Notes under the pieces: generated by a model | The model's input: only the letters and a program-made list of their open reading frames with translations | What the model was told of the DNA's origin: nothing | Databases searched by the model: none | Made by a program: the position numbers and the translations under genes | Origin: Spirochaetaceae bacterium | GTDB lineage: Bacteria; Spirochaetota; Spirochaetia; SZUA-6; DRHE01 | Direction of reading: 5' to 3' | Assembly (NCBI GenBank): GCA_020353535.1 | Contig: CP070696.1 | Coordinates: 3,789,205-3,853,204 of the forward strand | DNA length: 64,000 bases | In this document: piece after piece, positions 1 to 6,269 of the stretch | How the letters are laid out: every line of letters begins with the position of its first letter | How positions within the stretch are numbered: the stretch's first letter is position 1

Positions 1-200
1 GGGGTGAACTATCATTTTCCACCCCCTCGAATCTGGTTTGAATTGCAAGATTCTGGTGCGATATGCTGGTCTGCACCAAACACCGTACCGTTTTACTCCT
101 ACAATCTTTCGAACACAATTTTCAGGGATAAGAGGATATTCATCTAAGTAGAACCACCTGATAATGCCTATGCTCATGGAAATCACCGCGGAGTTTTGAG

Positions 201-383
201 ATGGGCGAGAAAATAGGTGTAACATTAGTCCGCATAGGGGCTATGAAATCCTTCCAGGTGGAGGATGTGCTTCGTGCTCAGGCGACTGGAGACAACCGGC
301 TCTTCGGGGAGATCGCAATAGAGTTCGGCTATATCAACGATGAGGTACTCAAGAAGTACGTGGAGGCGAAAGCGTCCTGGTAA
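201..383 (+). CDS. Stand-alone MshEN-like mini-protein, copy A
   Basis: This 60-residue protein looks like a complete MshEN-type domain and nothing else. The first half (IG..LVRIGA..SFQVEDVL..Q) and the second half (RLFGEIAIEFGYI..EVLKKYVE) follow the two-helix repeat seen at the N-terminus of GspE/MshE ATPases, where the fold can bind cyclic di-GMP. It is paralogous to the protein at 1086-1289, with about two thirds of residues matching. The ATG follows a stop by one base, the same junction as at the second copy, which hints at an upstream partner gene now lost. No ATPase domain follows. The fold assignment is by eye, and ligand binding is only inferred from the family. Confidence 0.6.
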   Translation: MGEKIGVTLVRIGAMKSFQVEDVLRAQATGDNRLFGEIAIEFGYINDEVLKKYVEAKASW

Positions 384-544
384 AAAGAGGATTTTGATGG
401 TTCTTCTCTCCCCCTTATCAGCACTGTTTCTGTATGCATACGATCCTACCGGTAGTGTCATGCATATGTAGAAGATTCAAGATCAGGAAAACATATTGCA
501 TCGTAGCTGAACTTGCATATCATTTATAGTAAGGGAGCTACGAT

Positions 545-760
545 ATGAGGAAAACTCTTCAAATCCTCTTCCTTTTGATGGCCATCCTGTCAATGTCGAA
601 CTGCAAAACAGAAAAACAGAAAGATCAAGAAATCAGGACTGAAGTTCTTTCTGGGCGCTATAATAGGGCGCGATTGCGAATCCGTAAATACTACGAAAAT
701 GACCAGCAAAAGATATTAGGTTGGATATTAGTGATTCAAAAATTGGAAACAGACTGCTGA
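545..760 (+). CDS. Small predicted lipoprotein
   Basis: This is a 71-residue protein with a basic start (MRKT), a hydrophobic stretch and a lipobox-like LSMSNC, so the mature protein would begin at Cys20 and be anchored to a membrane. The rest is charged and rich in Lys, Arg and Glu. The start follows a stretch ending GGGAGCTACGAT, which gives a plausible ribosome binding site. I recognise no family. It sits between the two MshEN-like genes in the AT-rich accessory block and may be a fragment of a longer gene. Confidence 0.5.
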   Translation: MRKTLQILFLLMAILSMSNCKTEKQKDQEIRTEVLSGRYNRARLRIRKYYENDQQKILGWILVIQKLETDC

Positions 761-806
761 GGGAAAACAAAAGAGGCCGAGCAAAACTGGTGAACGCGCC
801 TGATTA

Positions 807-1084
807 GTGGATAAGACTCTAATGATAGACGCAGAGAGACTTCACGAAGTGCAGGACTTCATCGCCCGAGAAGTGCGTGAGAAAGGCGCCGGCCGGATTG
901 ATGCATTACACTGGGAGCAAACATCGCTTGAACAGACCACCAGGATTAACCGGTTAGTCGTATTTCGAGGTGGTGAGAAGTCTATTTTACGTTCACGGAA
1001 TATGAGTTACTCGAAAATTATGGCTCCAAGCAGTGGGAAAAGCAGCTGTGGAACCATGTCGGCGAAATCCTGATGGAGGTTTAA
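807..1084 (+). pseudogene. Small gene split by a one-base frameshift
   Basis: A GTG-started frame codes for a plausible protein up to FRGGEKSI and then turns into low-quality sequence. The +1 frame from the same point reads FTFTEYELLENYGSKQ, continues for 16 more sensible residues and stops with TAA at 1082-1084, directly before the ATG at 1086. Adding one T to the TTTT run at 985-988 joins the two halves into one protein of about 92 residues. It is therefore either a recent pseudogene, a sequencing error in a homopolymer, or programmed slippage. The restored stop, one base before the next ATG, shows it belongs to the mini-gene operon. The product is not recognised. Confidence 0.65.
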
Positions 1085-1085
1085 G

Positions 1086-1289
1086 ATGAATGAGAAAATC
1101 GGTGAGTTTCTTGTACAGATTGAAGCAATCAAGCCCTACCAAGTAGATGACGTGCTTCGTACCCAGAAGGCAGGTGATAATCGGCTGTTCGGTGAGATCG
1201 CTATCGAATTGGGTTATATCAACGACGATGCTCTCAGGAAATACATGGAGGCAGAGGAGGAGTGGAAAAAACTAACTAAAGAGGCATGA
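1086..1289 (+). CDS. Stand-alone MshEN-like mini-protein, copy B
   Basis: This 67-residue paralogue of the protein at 201-383 has the same two half-repeats: IGEFLVQIEAIKPYQVDDVL, then RLFGEIAIELGYI followed by ALRKYMEAEE. The family resemblance is to MshEN, an N-terminal domain of type II secretion and type IV pilus ATPases that can bind cyclic di-GMP. Here it stands alone with a short charged tail. A GGAGG motif at 1075-1079 lies 6 bases before the ATG. The gene begins one base after the end of the frameshifted gene and ends one base before the cysteine mini-protein, so the three are almost certainly one transcript. Confidence 0.62.
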   Translation: MNEKIGEFLVQIEAIKPYQVDDVLRTQKAGDNRLFGEIAIELGYINDDALRKYMEAEEEWKKLTKEA

Positions 1290-1290
1290 T

Positions 1291-1488
1291 ATGCCAGAAC
1301 AAGAAAGCGATTGCGAGTATCGAGCGACCTGTCATTTCTATAACGTAAAGAACATGACTCCGGCCAATAAAAGGCTCAAAGAGCATTACTGCATCGAATG
1401 GCCGAAGAAATGTGCGATCTACCAGGCCAAAGCGACGGGGAAACCGGTATCCATCACCCTCTGGCCTACGGGGAAACTGATAGGATAA
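1291..1488 (+). CDS. Four-cysteine mini-protein
   Basis: This 65-residue protein has cysteines at 8, 14, 34 and 41 in the pattern C-x5-C-HFYN...YC-x6-C. It resembles short conserved bacterial proteins with a C-x5-C-x-F-[FY]-N motif, which may hold a metal or Fe-S centre; that is family impression, not proof. The ATG is one base after the TGA of the upstream MshEN-like gene, indicating tight co-translation. A decayed relative lies at 1967-2134, and the MerR regulator at 32379-32876 ends in a similar C-x-Y-x3-C-x-FYN motif. Function unknown; a small regulatory or redox-sensing partner is possible. Confidence 0.6.
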   Translation: MPEQESDCEYRATCHFYNVKNMTPANKRLKEHYCIEWPKKCAIYQAKATGKPVSITLWPTGKLIG

Positions 1489-1500
1489 AGGGGGATTGGC

Positions 1501-1569
1501 ATGAAATGGATTACTGAACATGAAGAAAATGACGTTCCACAGAAAAAGCTTGAGAGGACTCGCGAGTAG
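1501..1569 (+). CDS. Possible 22-residue ORF
   Basis: An ATG at 1501 follows an AGGGGG ribosome binding site and opens a frame of 22 codons ending with TAG at 1567-1569 (MKWITEHEEN, then DVPQKKLERTRE). It starts 12 bases after the cysteine mini-protein in the same direction. The peptide is charged, with no membrane segment. It may be a real micro-protein, a leader, or the remaining head of a gene cut short in this decaying block. There is no homology evidence. Confidence 0.25.
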   Translation: MKWITEHEENDVPQKKLERTRE

Positions 1570-1616
1570 TCTTGGAACGTAAAGTCAACGTATGCATTCT
1601 ACGGAGGGGGAAGTCT

Positions 1617-1976
1617 ATGAAGACATTCGATAACAGAAAACTTTCAATCGTAAAGCTGGTTTGGATCTTTTTGGTACTAACCAGTATTGTACTGACGACC
1701 TGTGAGAGTGAAGATTATTATGCCGGTAGTTGTAATGTGGTCGGTACAGATCAATGTGTTGAATATACAGGATCCGTCTACACCATAGAGAACGTACAGA
1801 TGGGATGTGGAGAATATTATCTAAGTAGTCCCTGTCCTACTACAAACGTCGTTGGCAGTTGTATCATATTGGAAGGGACACCCACAGAGTACGTTTTTCG
1901 ATTTTATTCTCCCACATTTGATCCTGCAAGTACTGCCTCTATGTGCAGTAATCTGGGCGGAACATTTGTGCCGTGA
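1617..1976 (+). CDS. Predicted exported cysteine-rich protein, lipoprotein-like
   Basis: The start is placed at ATG 1617 because GGAGGGGG sits just upstream; an earlier in-frame start at 1572 lacks a site. The 119-residue product starts MKTFDNRKLSIVK, has a hydrophobic helix (LVWIFLVLTSIVLTT) and a cysteine at the expected cleavage point (LTTC), so it is probably a lipoprotein with a weak lipobox. The mature part has several more cysteines and many Gly, Tyr, Ser and Thr residues, suggesting a small disulfide-bonded domain. No family is recognised. Its 3' end overlaps the decayed cysteine gene in another frame, so its C-terminus may have been replaced by recombination. Confidence 0.5.
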   Translation: MKTFDNRKLSIVKLVWIFLVLTSIVLTTCESEDYYAGSCNVVGTDQCVEYTGSVYTIENVQMGCGEYYLSSPCPTTNVVGSCIILEGTPTEYVFRFYSPTFDPASTASMCSNLGGTFVP

Positions 1977-2134
1977 TACATGGATGCATCCTTTATAACA
2001 CGATGCAAATGACGCCGGCGAAGAAAAGACGCAGAGAGATACAGTGTATCGAGTGGTCACAGCAACGTGCTATTTACCAGATCATGGCTGCCCTTGTTTT
2101 CCTGATGCTCACTATGTCGCTGCCCAGTAAATAA
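1967..2134 (+). pseudogene. Decayed second copy of the four-cysteine mini-protein
   Basis: Reading the frame from TGT at 1967 to TAA at 2132-2134 gives C-A-V-I-H-G-C-ILYN...MTPAKKRRRE..CIEWSQQRAIYQ. This aligns residue by residue with C-E-Y-R-A-T-C-HFYN...MTPANKRLKE..CIEWPKKCAIYQ of the gene at 1291-1488. The first three cysteines and the CIEW motif survive; the fourth cysteine is Arg, and the tail runs into an unrelated hydrophobic stretch. There is no start codon of its own and it overlaps the end of the lipoprotein-like gene. It is a gene relic showing that this mini-gene was duplicated and lost. Confidence 0.7.
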
Positions 2135-2184
2135 TTCAAGAATGGCCCAAAGAATAGAACAAGCAAGAACACTGTCAGAGAAAT

Positions 2185-2350
2185 GTAGAAAAACACCAAT
2201 TCTACACCAATTTTTCTACAGATTTTCTACAATATGACCCCATGTGAATCAACGCTGGGGCGTGTGACTAAATGGCCAAAAACTAAGCTTTTTTCTACAT
2301 TTTTTTCTACAAATCGCCCCCGCGTTTCCTGTGCAAATCAGCGCTGAGGA
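2185..2350 (+). repeat. Cluster of TTTTCTACA-type short repeats
   Basis: In a gene-free stretch of 385 bases (2135-2519) the motif TTTTCTACA or close variants occurs at 2211-2220, 2222-2231, 2291-2300 and 2303-2312. A shorter form (ATTCTAC) lies at 2200-2206 and an inverted one at 2185-2193. Two longer units recur: TTTTCTACAA followed by a C-rich run and then GTG(C)AAATCA-CGCTG-GG (near 2222-2260 and 2303-2349). The spacing is irregular, so this is not CRISPR. Binding sites for a regulator or replication protein of a mobile element are possible. The rest of the gap holds a promoter for the MFS gene. Confidence 0.5.
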
Positions 2351-2382
2351 CATTGGAATCAATAACGCCCATAGCTACCTAA

Positions 2383-2411
2383 TTGAAATCAAGTTTGCTT
2401 TACCCTATCTA
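2383..2411 (+). promoter_or_regulatory. Sigma-70-type promoter for the MFS gene
   Basis: TTGAAA at 2383-2388 and TATCTA at 2406-2411 are separated by 17 bases, a good match to the housekeeping promoter pattern. The MFS gene begins about 100 bases downstream at 2520. Confidence 0.45.
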
Positions 2412-2519
2412 ATTGCATAGAATTGTGATAAGGCAAAAGACAAACGCTTCGGTTGGCCCAACAATTACGAGCAACCTATTTTTACTTCTGCCTAAACTTT
2501 TCTGAGAGTGGAGGAATAC

Positions 2520-3698
2520 ATGAGCAGAAAACAGTTGCTGCTACTTTTCTTCGGTGCCCTGGTTCTCTGGGCAGTCGGAAATGGTACTATGCCCCTCATT
2601 CCGGTTTACGCACTCAAGCTTGGAGCATCTCAGGCAATGACTGGTTATTTTTTAGCTTTCGCATTCTTGGCTCTTGCAGTGGGGACTATTTTCGCTGGCT
2701 GGCTGTCCGACAAACTCCAGCGCAGAAAGTTATTGATCATCGTATCCGGTGCAATGCTGATTGCTTCACTTTGGATGATGGGGCAGGCACGAAATTACTG
2801 GCAATTTGCAGCAGCATATGCGGCGACTACCTTCTTGTTTGGGATAGCGGTAACCCTCATCAACGTGCTTGCCGGATTGTTCGCAGCAGATAATGAACGA
2901 GGGAGGGTATTCGGTGTTCTTGGTCTTTCCATCCCAGTGGGAGCCATCCTTGGCGGTTTGTCTGTCGGACGCATGGTGGATCGATGGGGATATCCAACGA
3001 TGTTCGCAGTGCTCGCCCTCATCTCTGTAATACTACCGATGACAACTATATTCGTAAAAGACAAAAAAATAGAGCAGGCTCCGAACCATACCACAACAGA
3101 ACACAGAGAGAAACCAAGCTTCGGAGAAGCTTTTATCATTTTGCTCATAGCTCATTTAATTGTGATCATCGTGCATGGAGCGGGGAATATTGGAAGATCG
3201 TTCACTATGCACAATATAGGATTTGCTGCAACGGCCATGACAAGCACAGCGGTGATCGGGGGAGTGGTCAGTCTGCCCTTTCCATTTATCCTTGGCAGGT
3301 TGTCGGATCGATTGGGTCGCAAACTCCTGATAATAATCTGTTACGCATCATACGGACTTAGCATGATTATCTATGCCCTCTCAAAGTCATTATGGCATTT
3401 TTGGATCGGTTCAGCCTTCTTCAATATCGGTATGATTAGTAACACTGTCGGTACTGCCTTTGTCACCGATCTTGTTGACTCAAAGTTTTTAGGACGAGGA
3501 GTATCTCTTTTCCAAGGCATGTTTTGGACAGCCAATGTGATAGGGCTGGCAGTTGCGGGGTATGTTTTTCAGAATGTTGGGATCTCAACTGCAATGCTTA
3601 TCAGTGCAACACTCCCCTTGATTGGGATTGTCCTGGTGCTTTCGATCCGCGTGGCCAAACCGAGTATAGCTGTTAGTGCCAGTCCTCAGCCAAAATGA
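2520..3698 (+). CDS. Major facilitator superfamily transporter
   Basis: This is a 392-residue, about 12-helix membrane protein. MFS motif A appears after helix 2 (GWLSDKLQRRK) and again in the second half (GRLSDRLGRK), with a charged cytoplasmic loop (KDKKIEQAPNHTTTEHREK) between the halves. The length is usual for a drug/proton antiporter-type MFS protein. I place the start at ATG 2520 because GGAGG at 2509-2513 fits it, rather than the in-frame GTG four codons earlier. It lies in the AT-rich accessory region, is monocistronic, and probably exports a small molecule. The substrate cannot be read from sequence. Confidence 0.85.
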   Translation: MSRKQLLLLFFGALVLWAVGNGTMPLIPVYALKLGASQAMTGYFLAFAFLALAVGTIFAGWLSDKLQRRKLLIIVSGAMLIASLWMMGQARNYWQFAAAYAATTFLFGIAVTLINVLAGLFAADNERGRVFGVLGLSIPVGAILGGLSVGRMVDRWGYPTMFAVLALISVILPMTTIFVKDKKIEQAPNHTTTEHREKPSFGEAFIILLIAHLIVIIVHGAGNIGRSFTMHNIGFAATAMTSTAVIGGVVSLPFPFILGRLSDRLGRKLLIIICYASYGLSMIIYALSKSLWHFWIGSAFFNIGMISNTVGTAFVTDLVDSKFLGRGVSLFQGMFWTANVIGLAVAGYVFQNVGISTAMLISATLPLIGIVLVLSIRVAKPSIAVSASPQPK

Positions 3699-3703
3699 AG
3701 TAT

Positions 3704-3919
3704 TTACTTATCCTGTTCTCGCCAGACGAGCTGCTGGATCCCACGGCGCTGAGAAACTGAGGACGAGCTAACAGAGCATGGATTTTGTAACGGAAATAGG
3801 TACCAGCGGATCATGATTCTCGGGTCATAGTTGAAATCACTGAAGACCTGCTGCACATCGAAAGAAACATTCTCGCCATTCTCCACAATTGCTGAGACGA
3901 GGATTCGCGCCTTAATCGA
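3704..3919 (-). pseudogene. Possible gene fragment
   Basis: The minus strand is open from about 3919 to 3704 and begins with protein-like sequence (SIKARILVSAIVENGENVSF, then DVQQVFSDFNYDP..MIRWYLFP) before turning into a low-complexity Ser-rich tail. There is no ribosome binding site before the internal start, and a stop lies just upstream. It looks like a piece of an unrecognised gene left between the MFS gene and the first dispersed repeat. Confidence is low; it could be chance. Confidence 0.25.
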
Positions 3920-3922
3920 TTA

Positions 3923-3955
3923 GTGTGTACGAAAGTGTGTAGAGTTCCAGATGGG
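3923..3955 (+). repeat. Dispersed ~33-bp repeat, copy 1
   Basis: The segment has the core ACGAAAGTGTGTAGAGTTCC followed by AGATG. Copies with a few differences lie at 4418-4450 and 5742-5773, all in the same orientation. It lies just beyond the 3' end of the gene at 3967-4344. Confidence 0.6.
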
Positions 3956-3966
3956 TCAACAATGAA

Positions 3967-4344
3967 TTAACATTTTCCTTTCTGTGCTTTTGCCATAGCT
4001 TCGAAGTTCTCCAACATCCGCTCATCCCCAACTTCATTTCTCACTCCGAGAACGAAATCCTTCAATCTCTCCCACACCAGGTCTACCGCCATCCAATCGA
4101 ACAGCAATTCCTCGTTAATGAGCTTGTGCTTGTACAGTGTACCGAGCGTTTCCATCCATCCGCAGATCTTGTGGGCTTTTCCATTTCCTTCGCTACCTTG
4201 CGGGTATTTCTTTCTAAACTCCGAATAATTCGGAACGAACTCGTCGCTCCACAGCCAGTTCCGTACTTCGTCCAGACCCGAACTTGCGCTCCACTGAGCC
4301 ATTTGTAGCAGCAGAGTTGCATCCTGATACGTTGGTTTTGCCAT
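3967..4344 (-). CDS. Helical protein of unknown function (DUF4760-like impression)
   Basis: The 125-residue protein starts MAKPTYQDATLLLQMAQW and is rich in Trp, Leu and Glu with the motif WLWSDEF, a YPQGSEGNGKAHKICGWMET segment and an end of LENFEAMAKAQ. From memory this resembles widespread small helical proteins of the DUF4760 type, whose function is unknown. The start is set at 4344 because AAGGAGTGAG precedes it; an ATG 8 codons earlier has no site. It stands alone between two copies of the ~33-bp repeat (3923-3955 and 4418-4450), as if carried as a cassette in the island. Confidence 0.6.
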   Translation of the reverse strand: MAKPTYQDATLLLQMAQWSASSGLDEVRNWLWSDEFVPNYSEFRKKYPQGSEGNGKAHKICGWMETLGTLYKHKLINEELLFDWMAVDLVWERLKDFVLGVRNEVGDERMLENFEAMAKAQKGKC

Positions 4345-4417
4345 TTGTCTCACTCCTTCGGATAGCACTTGTATTGGTTATGTAAACAGTATAATACCTG
4401 ACCGGAACGATCAAGAA

Positions 4418-4450
4418 GTGTGAACGAAAGTGTAGAGAGTTCCAGATGTG
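4418..4450 (+). repeat. Dispersed ~33-bp repeat, copy 2
   Basis: The core reads GTGTGAACGAAAGTGTAGAG then AGTTCCAGATG. It matches copy 1 with an insertion/deletion in the GTGTGTAG part. It lies about 75 bases upstream of the start of the gene at 3967-4344, so copies 1 and 2 bracket that gene. Confidence 0.6.
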
Positions 4451-4540
4451 TCTATATGGAATAGATGTGAAAATCGACTGATTTCCGCCTAATACACCAT
4501 CGAATCAGGTGATATATGCTCTATATGAGGTCGACTTTAG

Positions 4541-4583
4541 TTTCCGGAGCCAGAGGCCGTGGGTTCGAATCCCGCATTGCTAA
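4541..4583 (+). other. 3' half of a tRNA (Arg-CCG-like), possible attachment-site scar
   Basis: The sequence folds as the second half of a tRNA: anticodon loop TTCCGGA (4542-4548, anticodon CCG), stem strand GCCAG, variable loop AGGCC, T arm GTGGG-TTCGAAT-CCCGC (4559-4575), acceptor strand ATTGCTA and discriminator A. Upstream sequence pairs poorly with the anticodon stem and no 5' half exists, so it is not a working tRNA. Tyrosine recombinases often cross over in the anticodon loop and leave exactly such a 3' duplicate. It is therefore a likely att scar of an element other than the one at tRNA-Val. Confidence 0.55.
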
Positions 4584-4657
4584 ATAGATATTTTTTTTGC
4601 GAACTTTTATGTGTTAATGGAGATAGCGATTAGGTATCTAAACAAGCAAAAAGCGAC

Positions 4658-5551
4658 TCACCCGGCCACGGCTCTCCTTAACTGCGTCACCGTCCCCATA
4701 TGGGCTTGCTCATGCTGTGCGAAATACTTCACTTGGTGCATTACGCTGACGAGTCCGAAATCCTCATGATGGCCACGCCTCCACAAATCAGCGAGTGTCA
4801 GCGTCCGGAGACGGGTAGTGAAGCCTTTACGATCATCCAGGAACATCCTCAGTATTTCCTTTGTTTCAGCAGGGCGTCCTTTGGAATCGGTCGCAGTTTC
4901 ATAGGGAACTTCAGTACGCAATAAGGGCGTATCTTTTGTGAGGATCAACGAAACACGTTGAATAAGAATAGCTTGGGCATCATAGAAGTGAGTCACGTGG
5001 TCCCGAATGGACCAACGGCCTGCCAAAGGGCGACGTGTGAAATCCGCCTCCTCAAGTCCTGATACAAGTGTTTCCAACTTCCTGGCATTTTCATCCAAAA
5101 GGTCAATCAACATCGATGGATCTTCAGGTTCAGCATTATCACCGTTGAACATGCCTTGGAAACGACGAAAGACTCCCGTCGCTGCCCCACACTCCGAACA
5201 CAGATCAGGTGCTTCAGCCACAGCAATATACCCGCAGCTACGACATACAAATACATCGGGCGCTTCGACATACGGGAGGTCGCCCTTAGGATCGGTGGTA
5301 TAGCGTTTAGTGGCCCCTGCGACTACCTCCCGAAACGCTTGTGGGATCGCCTTCGCCGGTAGTGCGTGAACGATACGATCGATCTCATGGATGCGCTCTG
5401 CTGGTTCAGCTTCGCGTCGATAAGACCTGGCTTCGACACGCACTATAGCGAATACCAGCGCCTCAATGAGTTTTTGAAGATTCATCATGCCGTGATCAGT
5501 CAGATCCTCAGAAGCCGCGATTAGACGTGATAAATCCTTCAGATTGATCAT
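4658..5551 (-). CDS. Rubredoxin-like zinc ribbon fused to a DinB-type domain
   Basis: The 297-residue protein has three parts: a helical N-terminus (1-95), a two-CxxC knuckle (C103, C106, C118, C121; VCRSCGYIA...CSECGA) as in the rubredoxin-like domain of rubrerythrins, and a DinB-fold four-helix domain (about 145-295). The DinB metal triad is present as His185 or His188, His280 and His284 (HEQAHMG). DinB proteins bind metal and several are thiol-dependent transferases or hydrolases; the ribbon suggests iron or zinc and oxidative-stress chemistry. AGGAGG precedes the ATG at 5551. It is a solo gene within the island, so cargo. The exact reaction is unknown. Confidence 0.7.
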   Translation of the reverse strand: MINLKDLSRLIAASEDLTDHGMMNLQKLIEALVFAIVRVEARSYRREAEPAERIHEIDRIVHALPAKAIPQAFREVVAGATKRYTTDPKGDLPYVEAPDVFVCRSCGYIAVAEAPDLCSECGAATGVFRRFQGMFNGDNAEPEDPSMLIDLLDENARKLETLVSGLEEADFTRRPLAGRWSIRDHVTHFYDAQAILIQRVSLILTKDTPLLRTEVPYETATDSKGRPAETKEILRMFLDDRKGFTTRLRTLTLADLWRRGHHEDFGLVSVMHQVKYFAQHEQAHMGTVTQLRRAVAG

Positions 5552-5603
5552 AGGAATCCTCCTAATACAACTGAATCACTTATGAAATAGCATGCTAACC
5601 AGG

Positions 5604-5740
5604 TCATCGGATGGTTCTGGTGTCATCGATCCTCAGCTCCTGGAAGTGCTCGATGTCGAAATGGGAGTAGCCATCCTGCATCTTTTTCTGCTGCTATCCC
5701 AGCATTTCCCGTGTCTTGACCAAATCTTTCTTTCCAACTT
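5604..5740 (-). pseudogene. Truncated tyrosine recombinase C-terminus
   Basis: The minus strand reads GKKDLVKTREMLG-stop-QQKKM, then QDGYSHFDIEHFQELRID, which lines up with the end of the intact integrase at 6270-7376 (GKDDAKIREVLGWRQRR, then TQENYTHFDIDHFKDLRID). The catalytic Tyr region is kept, the conserved Trp codon has become TAG, and everything upstream is gone. It is the stump of an older integrase and directly adjoins copy 3 of the dispersed repeat. Confidence 0.75.
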
Positions 5741-5741
5741 G

Positions 5742-5773
5742 GTGTGCACGAAAGTATGTACAGTTCCGGATGG
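5742..5773 (+). repeat. Dispersed ~33-bp repeat, copy 3
   Basis: The core reads GTGTGCACGAAAGTATGTAC then AGTTCCGGATGG. It is the most diverged of the three copies and abuts the dead integrase stump. Confidence 0.55.
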
Positions 5774-5831
5774 ATATAGATGAGTTTTATGTGGGGATTG
5801 CCTTATGGGCATTTCTCCCTGTTCATCAGAC

Positions 5832-6104
5832 TCAGGTGCTTTCGGCGGTAGCGGCTTTTCCCTCACCGGTAATTGCTTTGGTTTTTCGAACCCCCGGTTT
5901 TCTGCCTCGTTTTCTACCGATAGATTCCTTGCCAGGTCCCTTATTAGCGTACTTCTGCTTGAAATACTCCCATACTAAGAAATCCAAAAACTGCCGGTTT
6001 GTCTTTTTTTCCGCCTTGGCCATAAAATCAAAGATTGCCTTGGTTCGATGGTCAAGAAAATTGATCCCTCCGATACCTGGTTCTTTTGCTGTTTGTTTCG
6101 CCAT
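5832..6104 (-). CDS. Small basic protein with AT-hook-like tail
   Basis: This is a 90-residue protein. Residues 15-55 look helical (FLDHRTKAIFDFMAKAEKK, then a second helix ending VWEYFKQKY). The tail is strongly basic with GRKRGRKPGVRK, close to an AT-hook, which binds the DNA minor groove. AAGGAGATCTGAA before the ATG supports the start. It lies just downstream of the integrase in the same direction. A role as an island accessory DNA-binding protein (excisionase-like or regulator) is inferred only from size, charge and position. Confidence 0.5.
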   Translation of the reverse strand: MAKQTAKEPGIGGINFLDHRTKAIFDFMAKAEKKTNRQFLDFLVWEYFKQKYANKGPGKESIGRKRGRKPGVRKTKAITGEGKAATAEST

Positions 6105-6269
6105 TTCAGATCTCCTTGTTATTACTTTTTCAGATTCTCATTCGGCTACACTACATATTCTAAGCATTATTTATTCATAGAGCAAATGATGTGTAATCAA
6201 GAAAGTAGTTGGGAGCTTAGAACGGTGGATTCGAAACTCGTTGGATTTTGTATCAATCCATATTCTTCC

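Noticed and set aside
150..199. C-terminal remnant of a paralogue of the frameshifted gene before copy A
   Set aside because: The last codons read NHL..AMLMEI, which hints at NHVGEILMEV, but stops interrupt the frame and the match is too short to claim.
1..200. Left attachment copy of the tRNA-Val 3' end
   Set aside because: The sequence ATCTGGTTTGAATTG near 30-45 only vaguely resembles the tRNA T arm; it does not match over the required length.
2185..2350. CRISPR array
   Set aside because: The repeated motif is only 7-9 bases, spacing is irregular, and no cas gene is nearby.
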